NCBI GenBank assembly: GCA_043228905.1
Contig: JBHGNT010000020.1
Location: 1,674,001 to 1,738,000, forward strand
Source of the DNA: Azolla caroliniana
Taxonomy: Eukaryota; Polypodiophyta
Length of the DNA: 64,000 nucleotides
Direction of reading: 5' to 3'
Shown here: piece by piece, positions 55,643-64,000 of the stretch
Layout of the letters: every line of letters starts with the position of its first letter
Numbering within the stretch: the stretch's first letter is position 1
Notes under the pieces: generated by a model
Told to the model about the DNA's origin: nothing
What the model saw: the letters and a program-made list of their open reading frames with translations, nothing else
Database searches by the model: none
Program-made: the position numbers and the translations under genes

Positions 55643-56285
55643 GAGTGGGCTGGAAACGACCAATGACGTGGGGAGGGTGAAACGACGAGGCGGCTGTCGC
55701 AGCCACCTCCGGGGGAACGAAAGAAAGAAGAGAAAGAGAGAAAAAAAAACGTTGGGACGGTGGGGCAGCGTGGACGGGCAGCGCCACGAGGAGGGGTGGC
55801 GGCGACGGGGCAGCGTCTATGGCCGCCACGGGAGGAGTGTAGACGTAGTGTGCTGGCGATGGCCGCCAAGGCTGGGAGGCCCGTAGTGTGCCGGTGACAA
55901 GAGGAGGACAGTGTCGTGGCGGCGGCCATGGCCCCCGCAGAGGAACGAAGGGCAGGTACGAGGGGAGTGTAGTGTGGTGTGTCAAAACAAGAGAGAGGGG
56001 AGGGGGGGAGGGGGAGGGCCTACCCGAGGCGTGGGAAAGCAAGGTGTGGGGGAGGCAAGGCGGTGACCGGCGCAGGCAACCGGTGGAGGAGGGGCGAGGC
56101 TGCTGAGGGTGGGAGAAAGCCACGAACAGAGATTGGGGGGGGGGGGTGGGGGGGGGAGGGGAGGAATAGTGTGAGCGGGGAGGGGGGGAAGACTGCTGCA
56201 GAGCGTGGAAGCGTGGAGTGAGAAGGGAGGGGACAAGCAGAAAGAGGAGAGCGAAAAAAAGGAGGGAGGGGAGGTAGAGCAAAGA
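55643..56285. other. G-rich low-complexity interval
   Basis: Strongly purine/G-rich on the plus strand, with long G runs at 55991-56018 and 56135-56165 that could form quadruplexes. The Pro/Ser-rich minus-strand frame across it has no family features and shares the repeat array, so I do not call it a gene. Confidence 0.7.
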
Positions 56286-56520
56286 AGGAGAAAAAAAAAA
56301 AAAAAAGAAGAAGGAGAAAAACGAAAAAAAGAAAAAGGAAAAAGGAAAAAGAAAGGTAAAAATAAAAATAAATAATAAAAATAAAAATAATAAAATATAT
56401 AAATAAATAAAATATATAAATTAATTAATTAATTAAAAAATAAAAATAAATAAATAGATAATAAATAAATAAATAAAATTAACAAACAACAAAAATAATA
56501 AAAAATAAAAAATAAAAACT
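56286..56520. repeat. A-rich / (AAATA)n low-complexity tract
   Basis: A runs, AAAAAG repeats and then AATAAATAAA and TTAATTAATTAA repeats for about 235 bp. Confidence 0.9.
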
Positions 56521-56916
56521 AATACCATTAATAGAACATAAATCATGGCAATGAGAGACAACCGACAGGGATGCGAGGTCGGGAGGGTAGGGAGGAATCG
56601 ATGGAGAAGATTCGGATACCGATGGTGAGGGCGGTCTAAACGGGGGTCTATGGGGAACGTGGTAGGGGATTGGGTAAATTAAGGGCTTTTGAGGAACCTT
56701 GAGGATGCGACTATGGAGGGAGTGTCACTCGGGTATCGTGTGAGGTTCCGGGTCCGTGACTTTTAAGGATCCAAACCTGCGGCATGTTTGTTACGGGGGT
56801 GGGGAGGATTTGTGAAACCTTCCTGCAGGGTGTTCGGTCTCTCAGTTGTTTAGGCTTGTCGCTTCCTGTGGCTTTAGCCTGGGCGGGATACTGGGCTGAT
56901 GTGTGTGCTTTTCAGG
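56521..56916. other. Interval of Gypsy D without recognised content
   Basis: Mixed composition, no open frame of note and no repeat. It lies between the A-rich tract and the 288-bp repeats. Confidence 0.5.
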
Positions 56917-57492
56917 TGTCCCCTGCAGGCGTGGTATGATTGTGATTGGAGAGTCGGCTTCGTTTCGTGACCCAAAAGCTAGTGGCGCCTTTGTACCAAC
57001 CTTGTGCTGTTGTGAGTGTCTTTTTGACTCGCCAACAGGCGGATTCTCCACAACGTTGCCCGTCCGCAAAAACAATGTGAACATTCACCCATTCCCGTGG
57101 TTTGGGTGTCCGTGTTCTGAAGTCAACATCGCGCTGGTCTTGGGTGGCCAGTGGGTGTTGGCGTTCGGTTTGGTTGAGCGACTCCCCGTCTTGGGGTTCA
57201 TCGATGTCCCCTGCATGCGTGGTATGATCGAGACTGGGGAGTCGGCTTCGTTTCGGGACCCAGAAGCTAGTGGCGCCATTGTGCCAACCTTGTGCGGTTG
57301 TGAGTATTTTCCTGACTTGCCATACCGCACATTCTCCGTAGCGTGGGCCTTCAGCGAACACAGCGTGGACGTTCACCCATTCTCGTAGTTTGGGTGTTTG
57401 TGTTCTATTGTTAGTGTCACGTTGGCTATGGGCGGCCAGTGGGTGTCAGTGTGTTGCTTGTTTGGGTAGCTCCACACTTTGGGGGTCAGTGA
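56917..57492 (-). repeat. 288-bp tandem duplication
   Basis: Two copies (56917-57204 and 57205-57492), each starting TGTCCCCTGCA and containing GAGTCGGCTTCGTTTCG. The length is 96 codons and the minus strand is open across most of both copies (ILTTAQGWHNGATSFWV / TLTTAQGWYKGATSFWV). Confidence 0.85.
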
Positions 57493-57991
57493 GGACAGTG
57501 AGATGTGATTCGAGTGTTGTTGCGAGGAGGTCCTCGAACTTCAGTCCACCTCCTGTTTGAAAAGAGACGATGTGTTTGCTGGGTGATAGGAGACATTCGC
57601 TTATGCGACACCAATCTAAACCGAGGCATTGTGTGTGCATCACTCCGGGTGGGAGTACCCGAACTTGGATTAAGTGCGCGCTGTACTCTGTCTTGATGTT
57701 ACACCCGAAGATTCCCATGCAACATGACGTAGACCCATTGAAGCCACGGAAGTTGTCGTTGCACACTTCGAGGTTTGGGCAACCCAAATGTCTCCATGTT
57801 TCAAAGGAGAAAAGGGTTAGCGATGCTCCTGTGTCAATTACCGCCGTCAAAGGCATGTCGTCGACACAACATTGTAGTTGTATTGTCCCATCATTAGAGT
57901 TGGCCGCCTGAGCCATGGCTGTCGGATGGGCGTGTCCCTGTCGCTTCAATTTCGCTTGCGTGTTGCACAGGTCGGTTTCGAGCCGGGCCAT
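57446..57991 (-). pseudogene. Retropepsin-like domain downstream of integrase (Gypsy D)
   Basis: A 181-codon frame. After a short heptad-like lead (MARLETDLCNTQAKLKRQG), residues about 35-150 read like an aspartic protease of the retroviral type: LQCCVDDMPLTAVIDTGASLTLFS with the D-T-G active site, then SCCMGIFGCNIKTEYSA, VRVLPPGVMHTQCLGLDWCR. Its ATG is the codon after the TGA that ends the integrase frame, in the same phase, so the two were probably one polyprotein before CGA or a similar codon became TGA. In LTR elements protease normally lies upstream of RT, so this position is odd. Confidence 0.7.
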
Positions 57992-58958
57992 TCAGCCTTC
58001 GGAGGCTTTAAGTTTGGCCTCAACCTCTCGTTGCCGAGCCGTGAGTAGAGCCTCGAGTGTGAGGGGTCCATAGTAACGTTTGAGCTTGCTCCCATTAATG
58101 AACCCGGGGATGTCAAAACCTTCGATCGTGCGTAGGCGACATGCTCCTGTCTTGGTAACCTCCGAAACCACATACGGGCCTTCGCCCCGTAGCTTCAACT
58201 TCTTCTTGTGTCGTTGAGAGGAGAATTTGAGGTCCATGTCACCTTCCGCGAGGTCTTTGTTCTTGACTTTATTGTCGTGCCACACCTTTCTATTGGCTTT
58301 CTCTGCCAAGAGTGCCTGGAATGCGAGAAGGCGAGTTTCTGTTAGTCGTTCTAGGTTCTCTAGGCGTGATGGGAGGGGGTCCCCTTCCCATCGTTCCTGT
58401 ATGGCGATCCTGAGGCTGGGGACAAGGAACTCGATGGGTAATACTGCTTCTTGCCCGTACACCAGTTTGAATGGTGTGTGGCGAGTTGCGACTTTGTAGG
58501 AAGTACGGAAAGCCCATAATGTTGCTTGGAGTTTGGTGCTCCAATCAGATCGGGAGGCAGCGACTATCTTTGTGAGTATTGCACATAGCACCTTATTCGT
58601 GCTTTCCACTTGTCCGTTGCATCGAGGGTAATAAGGAGAACTTTTGCGGTGTGTCACCATAAACTCGCCTAATAAATGTGTTATCACCTCGTTCAGGAAA
58701 TGTGAGCCTTGGTCACTAATGATTTCGAGCGGAGATCCAAACCGTACGATGACATTTTCATATAGGAATTTGGCAGTACTATGCGCGTCGGCGTTAACGC
58801 AAGCTTTCGCTTCAACCCACTTGGTGGCGTAGTCGGTGGCAGTTATTATGTATCGGTTGAGGTTGGAAGTTGGGTTGATTGGGCCGATAAAGTCGATACC
58901 CCATTTCTCGAATGGTTGCCATGCCACCATCGAGTTTAACATATTAAAATCCGCTTTT
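57992..58958 (-). pseudogene. Gypsy D integrase (5' cut by insertion)
   Basis: From the LTR insertion point the frame reads KADFNMLNSMVAWQPFEKW, then catalytic GIDFIGPINP, ISDQGSHFLNEV, NGQVESTNKVL, the conserved LWAFRTSYK and LVYGQEAVLPIE, and a chromo-less C-terminal domain with KKLKLRGEGPYVVSEVTKTG (GPY). It ends RQREVEAKLKASEG before TGA at 57992-57994. The zinc-binding N-terminus and RT are beyond Gypsy E, outside the window. It is diverged from Gypsy B/E integrase but of the same broad gypsy type. Confidence 0.9.
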
Positions 58959-59345
58959 TGTTGGGAGACAGGTCCCTCCGGATGGGAAGGGAGAAGAACA
59001 GTGCCGACGAACAAACTCGGCCGAGGCTGAAACGGTATGAAGAGTACACGGCTACGGAGAGCCAGATGATACAAGCCCGGTGTGAACCGGATGAGTAGTA
59101 CCCGGCTACGGAGAGCCGGATGATACAGGCCCGGTGTGAACCGGATGAGGAGTACCCGGCTACGGAGAGCCGGATGATACAAGCCCGGTGTGAACCGGAT
59201 GAGTCGTACCCGGCTACAGAGAGCCGGATGGTGCAGGCCCGGTGTGAACCGGATGAGGAGTACCCGGCTACGGAGAGCCGGATGGTGCAGAACCGGAGGA
59301 AGAGACATATTCGTAAATATGTTTCTGAGAGCCCATCGAGGCTAT
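58959..59345 (+). repeat. Copia-B-like LTR, left part (LTR F)
   Basis: Starts TGTTGGGAGACAGGTCCCTC, similar to the start of the Copia B LTRs, and ends GAGACATATTCGTAAATATG...GAGGCTAT, matching their GACATATCTGTAAATATG...GAGGCTAT. It lies within Gypsy D integrase and is cut by Gypsy E after GCTAT. The remainder must lie right of the window. Confidence 0.8.
59042..59297 (+). repeat. 54-bp tandem repeats inside LTR F
   Basis: Nearly five units of 54 bp, e.g. CCGGCTACGGAGAGCCGGAT followed by GGCCCGGTGTGAACCGGAT. They are absent from the Copia B LTRs, where short GGTGAGAACCGGAAGAG repeats occupy the same place. Confidence 0.92.
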
Positions 59346-59764
59346 TGTTATTCTCTGACCGGACAAGGCCTAACACAAGGTGTCACGGAGACACTTCACC
59401 AAAGGGTGATTACGGCATAGGATTATGACTCAACGATTACACCGACTTACGTAAGTTACACGATTAGAGCGCTTTCGTTAATTACACGCGTAAGATATAA
59501 CAGTAAGTACAGAACGGAAATCAACACAGAAGTATAAACACCATATGCTCTATTAATTATCCGCTGCGATTACAATGGGGTCCGGGCCTTTAAATAGGTT
59601 TCCGGCCCGTAGTACAAAACGGTGCATATCGCACCTATTCGGGATCCGTCCGGATCTGGAACGGCATACCGTTTCCAGTCCGTCCGTCCATACTATGCTT
59701 ATTTACAACCACACTTAATTAATTCCTTCACTCCGTATTTTGGACTCCTTGCCGGCCGGTAACA
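59346..59764 (-). repeat. Gypsy E 3' LTR
   Basis: 419 bp, TGTTATTCTCTG...CCGGTAACA, with roughly ten differences from the Gypsy B LTRs including a 1-bp gain (ATAAACACC near 59537). Confidence 0.96.
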
Positions 59765-59816
59765 CATGGCACGCCCGTGGGACAGTACCTTGTACGTCGA
59801 ACCCTTCTCGGCCCCT

Positions 59817-62813
59817 TCATTGTTCACCCAAATTGTCCAAAATACTTTGTTCCAGAGTTTCCACTTGTTCTTCCGGTTGTGGTTGTTGCGGCTGTGCTTG
59901 CTGCTGCTGTTGTGGTTGCGGTTGGGACTGAGGTTGTTCCGGCTGCTCTATAGGCGGCTGCTCCGTTTGTTTCTCTGACTCCGGCTGCTCCGTTTGTCTC
60001 TTTGACTCCGGCATCTCCGTTTGACTGCTTCCGGTCCGGTCTCCTTCCAGTAACGGTTCCTCATCACTGAGATTGACCGTTAGTGGTTCTCGTGCTTTCT
60101 CTTCCCGGATCCGGGACCTCTCGTAGCTTTCAAACTGGATCTGCGCCTCCAGCCTGTCGTCGTCCAGCTGAGCTACAAGTTGCCGGACTTGCCCTAGTTG
60201 GTCCTTTGCCAAGGCTTGAAAGTCTTCGGCCAGCTCATCTCTTATGCCGGTGAAGTCTTCGGAAGTCAGCATATAGCAATCATCTCCCTCCTTCCGCCGG
60301 TTCTCTACGTCGGCCCGGAGCAATTGGAGTTCCGCCGCGTTCGTGGCCCACTTGGTCCACCATTTGACGGAACCGTTGTCAATCAAGCTCTTGGTCTGGT
60401 TCAACCAGGCCCGCATGATATCCTGGATGCGACTTGCTCCCATTTGCGCTCTACTTTCCACAACTTGTCGTTCCTCCTTCAACTCCTTAATGAGATTAGC
60501 CGTATCCTCCGCCTGCTCTCTGTAGCGCGTCAGCTGCCCTTGATATGTTGTTTGCAGCCTCTGCAGTACCTCCGCCGCTCTTTCTTTTTCCGCCTGTTGT
60601 TGCCTGAGGAGCTCTGTCCGAACCTTCTCCGCCTCTTCCAACCGTCTTCTGGTTTCCGCTTGTTCCTTAGCGTATGCCGTTGCGGTCCGATCAACTGCTT
60701 GCCGGAGCTCATCTGTCTGTTCCTTGTGCTCCGTTTGCAACCGTTTATACTCCCGGTGCAAGTGGTCAAATTCCTCCGTTTTTTGTTTGAGCTTGCCGTT
60801 GATCTGGCGATGGTTCCGGTCCTCCCGGTCCTTTACCTGCCGGAGTTCCTCTTTCAGGCGCTCTACTTCTGTTTCGGCGTTTCTCCGGAGCCTGTCCTTC
60901 TCTTGCAGCATTTTCTCCTTTTCCTCCTTGAGCCGGTCGTACGCTTGGTGGCCTTTTCGTAAGCTCTCCTCGGCCCGGCGTAGATTCTCAGCAGTCTTTT
61001 TGAGTTCTGCCTCCGCTGCCGTCTTCAACTCTCTTTCGCGGCTCCTCAGCGCTTCTTGGGCAGCTAGCTCATCTTTTAAGTCCGCAAGCTCTTGGGCTTG
61101 TGCCGCATTTCTCTCCGGAACGGTTTCCATTGCCGGGGTCTGATTGCTATGTACAGGTTGATCTGACGCTTTATTCTGTACATTGCCCGGAGTCACCGGT
61201 GCTTGGACTTGTGTTGTCAAAGCCAATTGAGCCATTTCCCTTGTGACCCTGTCCAAGTCTTGTTCAAGGCTCCGGATTCTGGACCGGGCTGTCTCTAGAT
61301 CTACGGTTGTGACGAGCAACCGTTCGTGGTGCGCTCTCTCCTCCGCCTCTATGTACTCGACCACTCCGGCGATCTGCTCGCCTACCCACCGTAGCCACAT
61401 GCTACTGGTGCCTTGCTGCTATACTGGTCGGGTCGGCTCGTTCACTGTGGAATTGTCTGGCCTGAGTGCCTGTATCTGCCGTTCTGGTTCTACTCCTTGG
61501 CCGTCGTGTGTGCTGGCTGGGCTCGCCGGCTGTTGAGTTCCGGTTCTCGCCGTCTCCGGAGCCGTTGGAATGACTTCTCGTATAGAAGTCGACAAGGCCG
61601 GTTCCATACGCACCGGTTCCGGTTCCTCCCTTGTGGTTTGCTCAGGTTGAGTTGGGGGCGTTTCTTCCTCTTGCGGGTACGAACGCTCCCCCGCTGTCCC
61701 GGCGGTCCTACTTCTTGACCGTCGTTGGAGGTGCTCTTCTGGCTCCTCCGTTTCCTCTTCCTGGGTAACGGCATGTTTCTGTGCCGTCAAGGGTTCCGGT
61801 TCCTTCTGTCCCGGTCGCCGTATGGTTATCTTAACGGGTCGGACCGGTGACACCTCCTCCGGTTCTGCGAGCCGTTTCTTCCCTTTCGTCGCCTTCGACG
61901 CCAGCAGCTGCTGTCGTTTAGACGCGGGTTTCGAGGTGCTTCCTTCCGATAATCTTGGACGCTTCTTTGGCTGGACGGTCTCGACCGGCGGCACTAGCAA
62001 TGTTATCCACTGAGCTACGGCATGCCACAGCTTCCGGCCCTCCTTGCCGTCCTTTCCTCGTACCATGTCGATTGCCGCGCACAAACCGTCTGCAATCAAC
62101 ACCGGCCAATCCACCTTGGTCCCTTCATAGGTGGCTATGATCATCCCTGCCCGATTTTTTGGCATGACAGGGGGTCGGGGGTACACGTGGCCGTACTCAT
62201 GGAGCACTCGAGCTATCTCCCTGAATAGCGGATCTTCGCCGCCCTGCGTTCGATAGCCTTTGCCGGCAACAGAGTACTCACCGAAATATCGGATGAGTTG
62301 CTCCGAGGTTGGGTTATCGATCTGAAAGATACCTCCCTCTGGAAGGCCTGTTAGCGCACGGATCGCTTCCTCGGTGATGACTTCCGTGTCGAGCTCCTTG
62401 ATGACCCGGTCGGCTGCTCTGTGCGGTGGTGCCTCCATGATGGTCAAGAACCCATCCAGTCCGTGTTGCCTGAGCCATTTCCTGGCCGCTTCCGACAGCG
62501 TTTGTGGTTCCATGTCTGCTTCGAGGTCGAGGAAAGATGGCGAGGTAGAGTGGTGATGAGAGTGAGAGCGAGAGATAGAGAGTTCCGAACGTGGGGGTTC
62601 TCTGAGTGCAAGTTCGCGTTTGGTAAGCTTCCACCGCCTTGGTGCTTCTGTGCTTCTTGGCTCGCGAAATGAAAAGGTCTCCATGCGTTCTGCTTCTTCT
62701 CTGTGCGTCTTGGCGCCTTTTTCGAGCATGCACACGTCGTGTACCAATTTAGTATTAAGTAGCGTGGCGGCTCTTAAATGCCCACTTCGTACCTTTTCGC
62801 TCCTTGCTTTCAC
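59817..62813 (-). pseudogene. Gypsy E accessory ORF3, one stop codon
   Basis: The frame is open over about 999 codons except TAG at 61416-61418, which is CAG in Gypsy B. Candidate ATGs lie at about 62728 (MLEKGAKTHREE) and 62685 (METFSFREPR); the frame itself opens at 62813 without an ATG. Domains: disordered basic start, globular region about residues 100-275 (LSEAARKWLRQHGLDGFL, EAIRALTGLPEGGIFQI), Pro/Glu/Arg-rich linker, long coiled coil, a conserved segment ASRIQDIMRAWLNQTKSL...WWTKWATNAAELQLLRADVE near residues 770-820, then a Gln/Pro tail (QPEQPQSQPQPQQQQQAQ) ending TLEQSILDNLGEQ. Conservation with Gypsy B suggests recent selection. The role is unknown, possibly structural or nucleic-acid handling. 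Confidence 0.85.
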
Positions 62814-62840
62814 GTCCGTTCATACCTCGATTTTTAATGA

Positions 62841-62878
62841 TTTCTTTTTTTCTTTTTCTTTTTTTCTTTTTTTTTTTT
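62841..62878 (-). repeat. A-rich tract between pol and ORF3 (Gypsy E)
   Basis: The plus strand is T-rich with scattered C, about 28 bases downstream of the pol stop in the element's sense; equivalent to the A21 tract of Gypsy B. Confidence 0.85.
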
Positions 62879-62906
62879 AAAAAATTTTAAATGACGGTAT
62901 GTGATA

Positions 62907-64000
62907 TTACACATCCGTAGGTCCCTTCGGACCCTTACCGTTTTCCTTACGGGTTGCCGTGTCTTCCTTCGCCTCTGCTACGGGTTCCCCGTCGTCTTTT
63001 TCTTCCATCCGTACCGTTCCCGGTATAGTGCCGGTGGTCTGCATAAACGGGTTCTTTGGCATCGGTCCTTTATAGGGCTTTAATCTAAATCCGTTGACCC
63101 ACTTGCCTAGTACTTCACCGGCAAGTGTCCCTAACTGATAGGACCCGTTGTATTCCCGTGTCAGCCAATACGGGCCTGTCCATCTAAACCGGAGTTTACC
63201 CGGCATCTTGCCCATCCTTGTTTGGAATACTAGCACCGGCTTTCCGATTTCGAACATCTTTTCATTACCTTTCCGGTGACGGTCAACGAACGCTTTCCGT
63301 CGTCGTTGCTCCAGTTCCATGTGTAGGATGCTGGCCAGCCGTTGCTCCTCCAGTTCGCATAGTGCTGCTAGCCGCATTTCCTCCGACTCCTTTTCATTCA
63401 GCCGTTCCCGTAGTTGGATCCGTAAGCTTGGTACCTGAAACTCCACCGGCATGACCGCCTCTAAGCCGAACGCTAACCGGAACGGCGTTGTCCGGATACT
63501 TGTTTTGTATGCCGTTCGGTACGCCCATAGCGCGCTATGGAGCTTTGTATCCCAGTCCGTCCGGTTTTCATTGACGATTTTGCGAAGAATGTTCTGCAGC
63601 GTTTTGTTGGTGGACTCTGCTAACCCGTTCGCTTGTGGGTAGTACGGTGTGCTCCGTTTATGGACCACGGCATAGAACGTTGTTAAGCTTTCAACTACCT
63701 GGCCGAGGAAGTGCCCTCCTTGGTCGCTAATTAATTCAATCGGACATCCATATCGGCACCAAATGTTCTCGTACAGGAATTTTGTTGTGGATGACGCGGT
63801 ATTGTCTCTCAAGGCCTTAGCCTCCACCCATTTAGTGCAATAATCTGTTGCCACGATGACATAACGATTACCCGTTCTCATTGCCGGTGGTTTGAACGGT
63901 CCGACAAAATCCAACCCCCACTTCTGGAATGGCTCTAGTGGAAGTACCGGTTGGTGTGGCATCCGTGCTTGCTCCGTAGGCTGGCCCATTCGTTGGCATA
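62907..64000 (-). CDS. Gypsy E integrase (partial, open)
   Basis: Uninterrupted from the window edge. It begins within the zinc-binding motif (CQRMGQ), then the catalytic core WGLDFVGPFK, ISDQGGHFLGQV, NGLAESTNKTL with all three acidic residues. LWAYRTAYKTSIRTTPFRL is intact here where Gypsy B has a stop. The C-terminal domain has GNEKMFEIGKPVLVFQTRMG and LRFRWTGPYWLTREYNGSYQ, then a charged tail ending KGPKGPTDV. The enzyme would insert element cDNA into nuclear DNA. No chromodomain is seen. Confidence 0.93.
   Translation of the reverse strand, partial: CQRMGQPTEQARMPHQPVLPLEPFQKWGLDFVGPFKPPAMRTGNRYVIVATDYCTKWVEAKALRDNTASSTTKFLYENIWCRYGCPIELISDQGGHFLGQVVESLTTFYAVVHKRSTPYYPQANGLAESTNKTLQNILRKIVNENRTDWDTKLHSALWAYRTAYKTSIRTTPFRLAFGLEAVMPVEFQVPSLRIQLRERLNEKESEEMRLAALCELEEQRLASILHMELEQRRRKAFVDRHRKGNEKMFEIGKPVLVFQTRMGKMPGKLRFRWTGPYWLTREYNGSYQLGTLAGEVLGKWVNGFRLKPYKGPMPKNPFMQTTGTIPGTVRMEEKDDGEPVAEAKEDTATRKENGKGPKGPTDV

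Larger units (their letters stand above)
36009..58958 (-). mobile_element. Gypsy D: long Ty3/gypsy element, interrupted
   Basis: On the minus strand: integrase (58958 to 57992), a retropepsin-like domain (57991-57446), tandem repeats, a low-complexity zone, a long accessory ORF (54906-53352 continued at 38451-36358), a purine tract and a 3' LTR (36346-36009). Copia C sits inside the accessory ORF with a CGTTG duplication. The 5' half (gag, protease, RT, 5' LTR) lies right of the window beyond Gypsy E. Excluding Copia C, about 8 kb separates the integrase start from the LTR end, long for gypsy. That all these parts are one element is inferred from shared orientation and order. Confidence 0.65.
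59346..64000 (-). mobile_element. Gypsy E: sister copy of Gypsy B, runs off window
   Basis: Same LTR, ORF3 and integrase as Gypsy B in the same minus orientation, inserted in LTR F after GCTAT (presumed target duplication at 59341-59345; partner outside). The visible integrase is uninterrupted and ORF3 has a single stop, so this copy is better preserved than Gypsy B. Its gag-RT half and 5' LTR lie beyond 64000. Confidence 0.95.

Noticed and set aside
55031-56282. Long overlapping open frames on both strands
   Set aside because: They come from repeat units whose lengths are multiples of three and from G/C-biased DNA; no family features.

Overview
This window is repeat-dominated nuclear DNA of a land plant. 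The evidence is plant-type Ty1/copia and Ty3/gypsy LTR retrotransposons, initiator-Met and Arg-like tRNA primer sites, and one intact host gene, an AUF1-like F-box gene at 23836-25110. The LINE family is not the usual angiosperm type: its ORF1 is a coiled coil plus an RRM-like domain and its 3' tail is (ATCT)n instead of poly(A). Together with the unusual gypsy accessory ORFs this weakly suggests a non-seed vascular plant such as a fern or lycophyte, but the species cannot be fixed from sequence alone.

Layout. 1-14084: a decayed minus-strand copia (Copia A) broken by a plus-strand copia (Copia B, 1896-8198, ATATA target duplication) and by copies 2 and 3 of a TGTCGTGA-ended element; copy 1 sits inside Copia B. 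14085-18670: an old LINE fragment followed by a 5'-truncated LINE (LINE A). 18671-22832: AT-rich DNA with no convincing gene. 22833-25110: microsatellite, CT/telomere-like leader and the F-box gene. 25111-31150: flank with two decayed LINE relics. 31150-35963: near-complete LINE B. 36009-58958: a long minus-strand gypsy (Gypsy D) with a large accessory ORF, interrupted by Copia C (38457-53346, CGTTG duplication), which is itself interrupted by Gypsy B (40498-50342, CAAAA duplication). 58959-59345: part of a Copia-B-like LTR inside Gypsy D, cut by Gypsy E (59346 to the window end), a sister of Gypsy B.

The window is therefore a set of nested retroelements around one genic island. LTR divergence agrees with the nesting: by eye 2 of 418 positions differ in Gypsy B and 7 of 384 in its host Copia C. 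About 35 of 547 differ in Copia B. Nearly all element genes are broken, several by C-to-T stop codons that fit deamination of methylated cytosine.

The most unusual biology is in the gypsy elements. Both families carry a long sense ORF downstream of integrase (globular N-terminal domain, disordered linker, long coiled coil), and Gypsy D also has a retropepsin-like domain after integrase. The three TGTCGTGA elements, with 13-bp perfect termini in copy 1, 4-bp target duplications and an internal tRNA-like sequence in two copies, are the other candidate for something undescribed.
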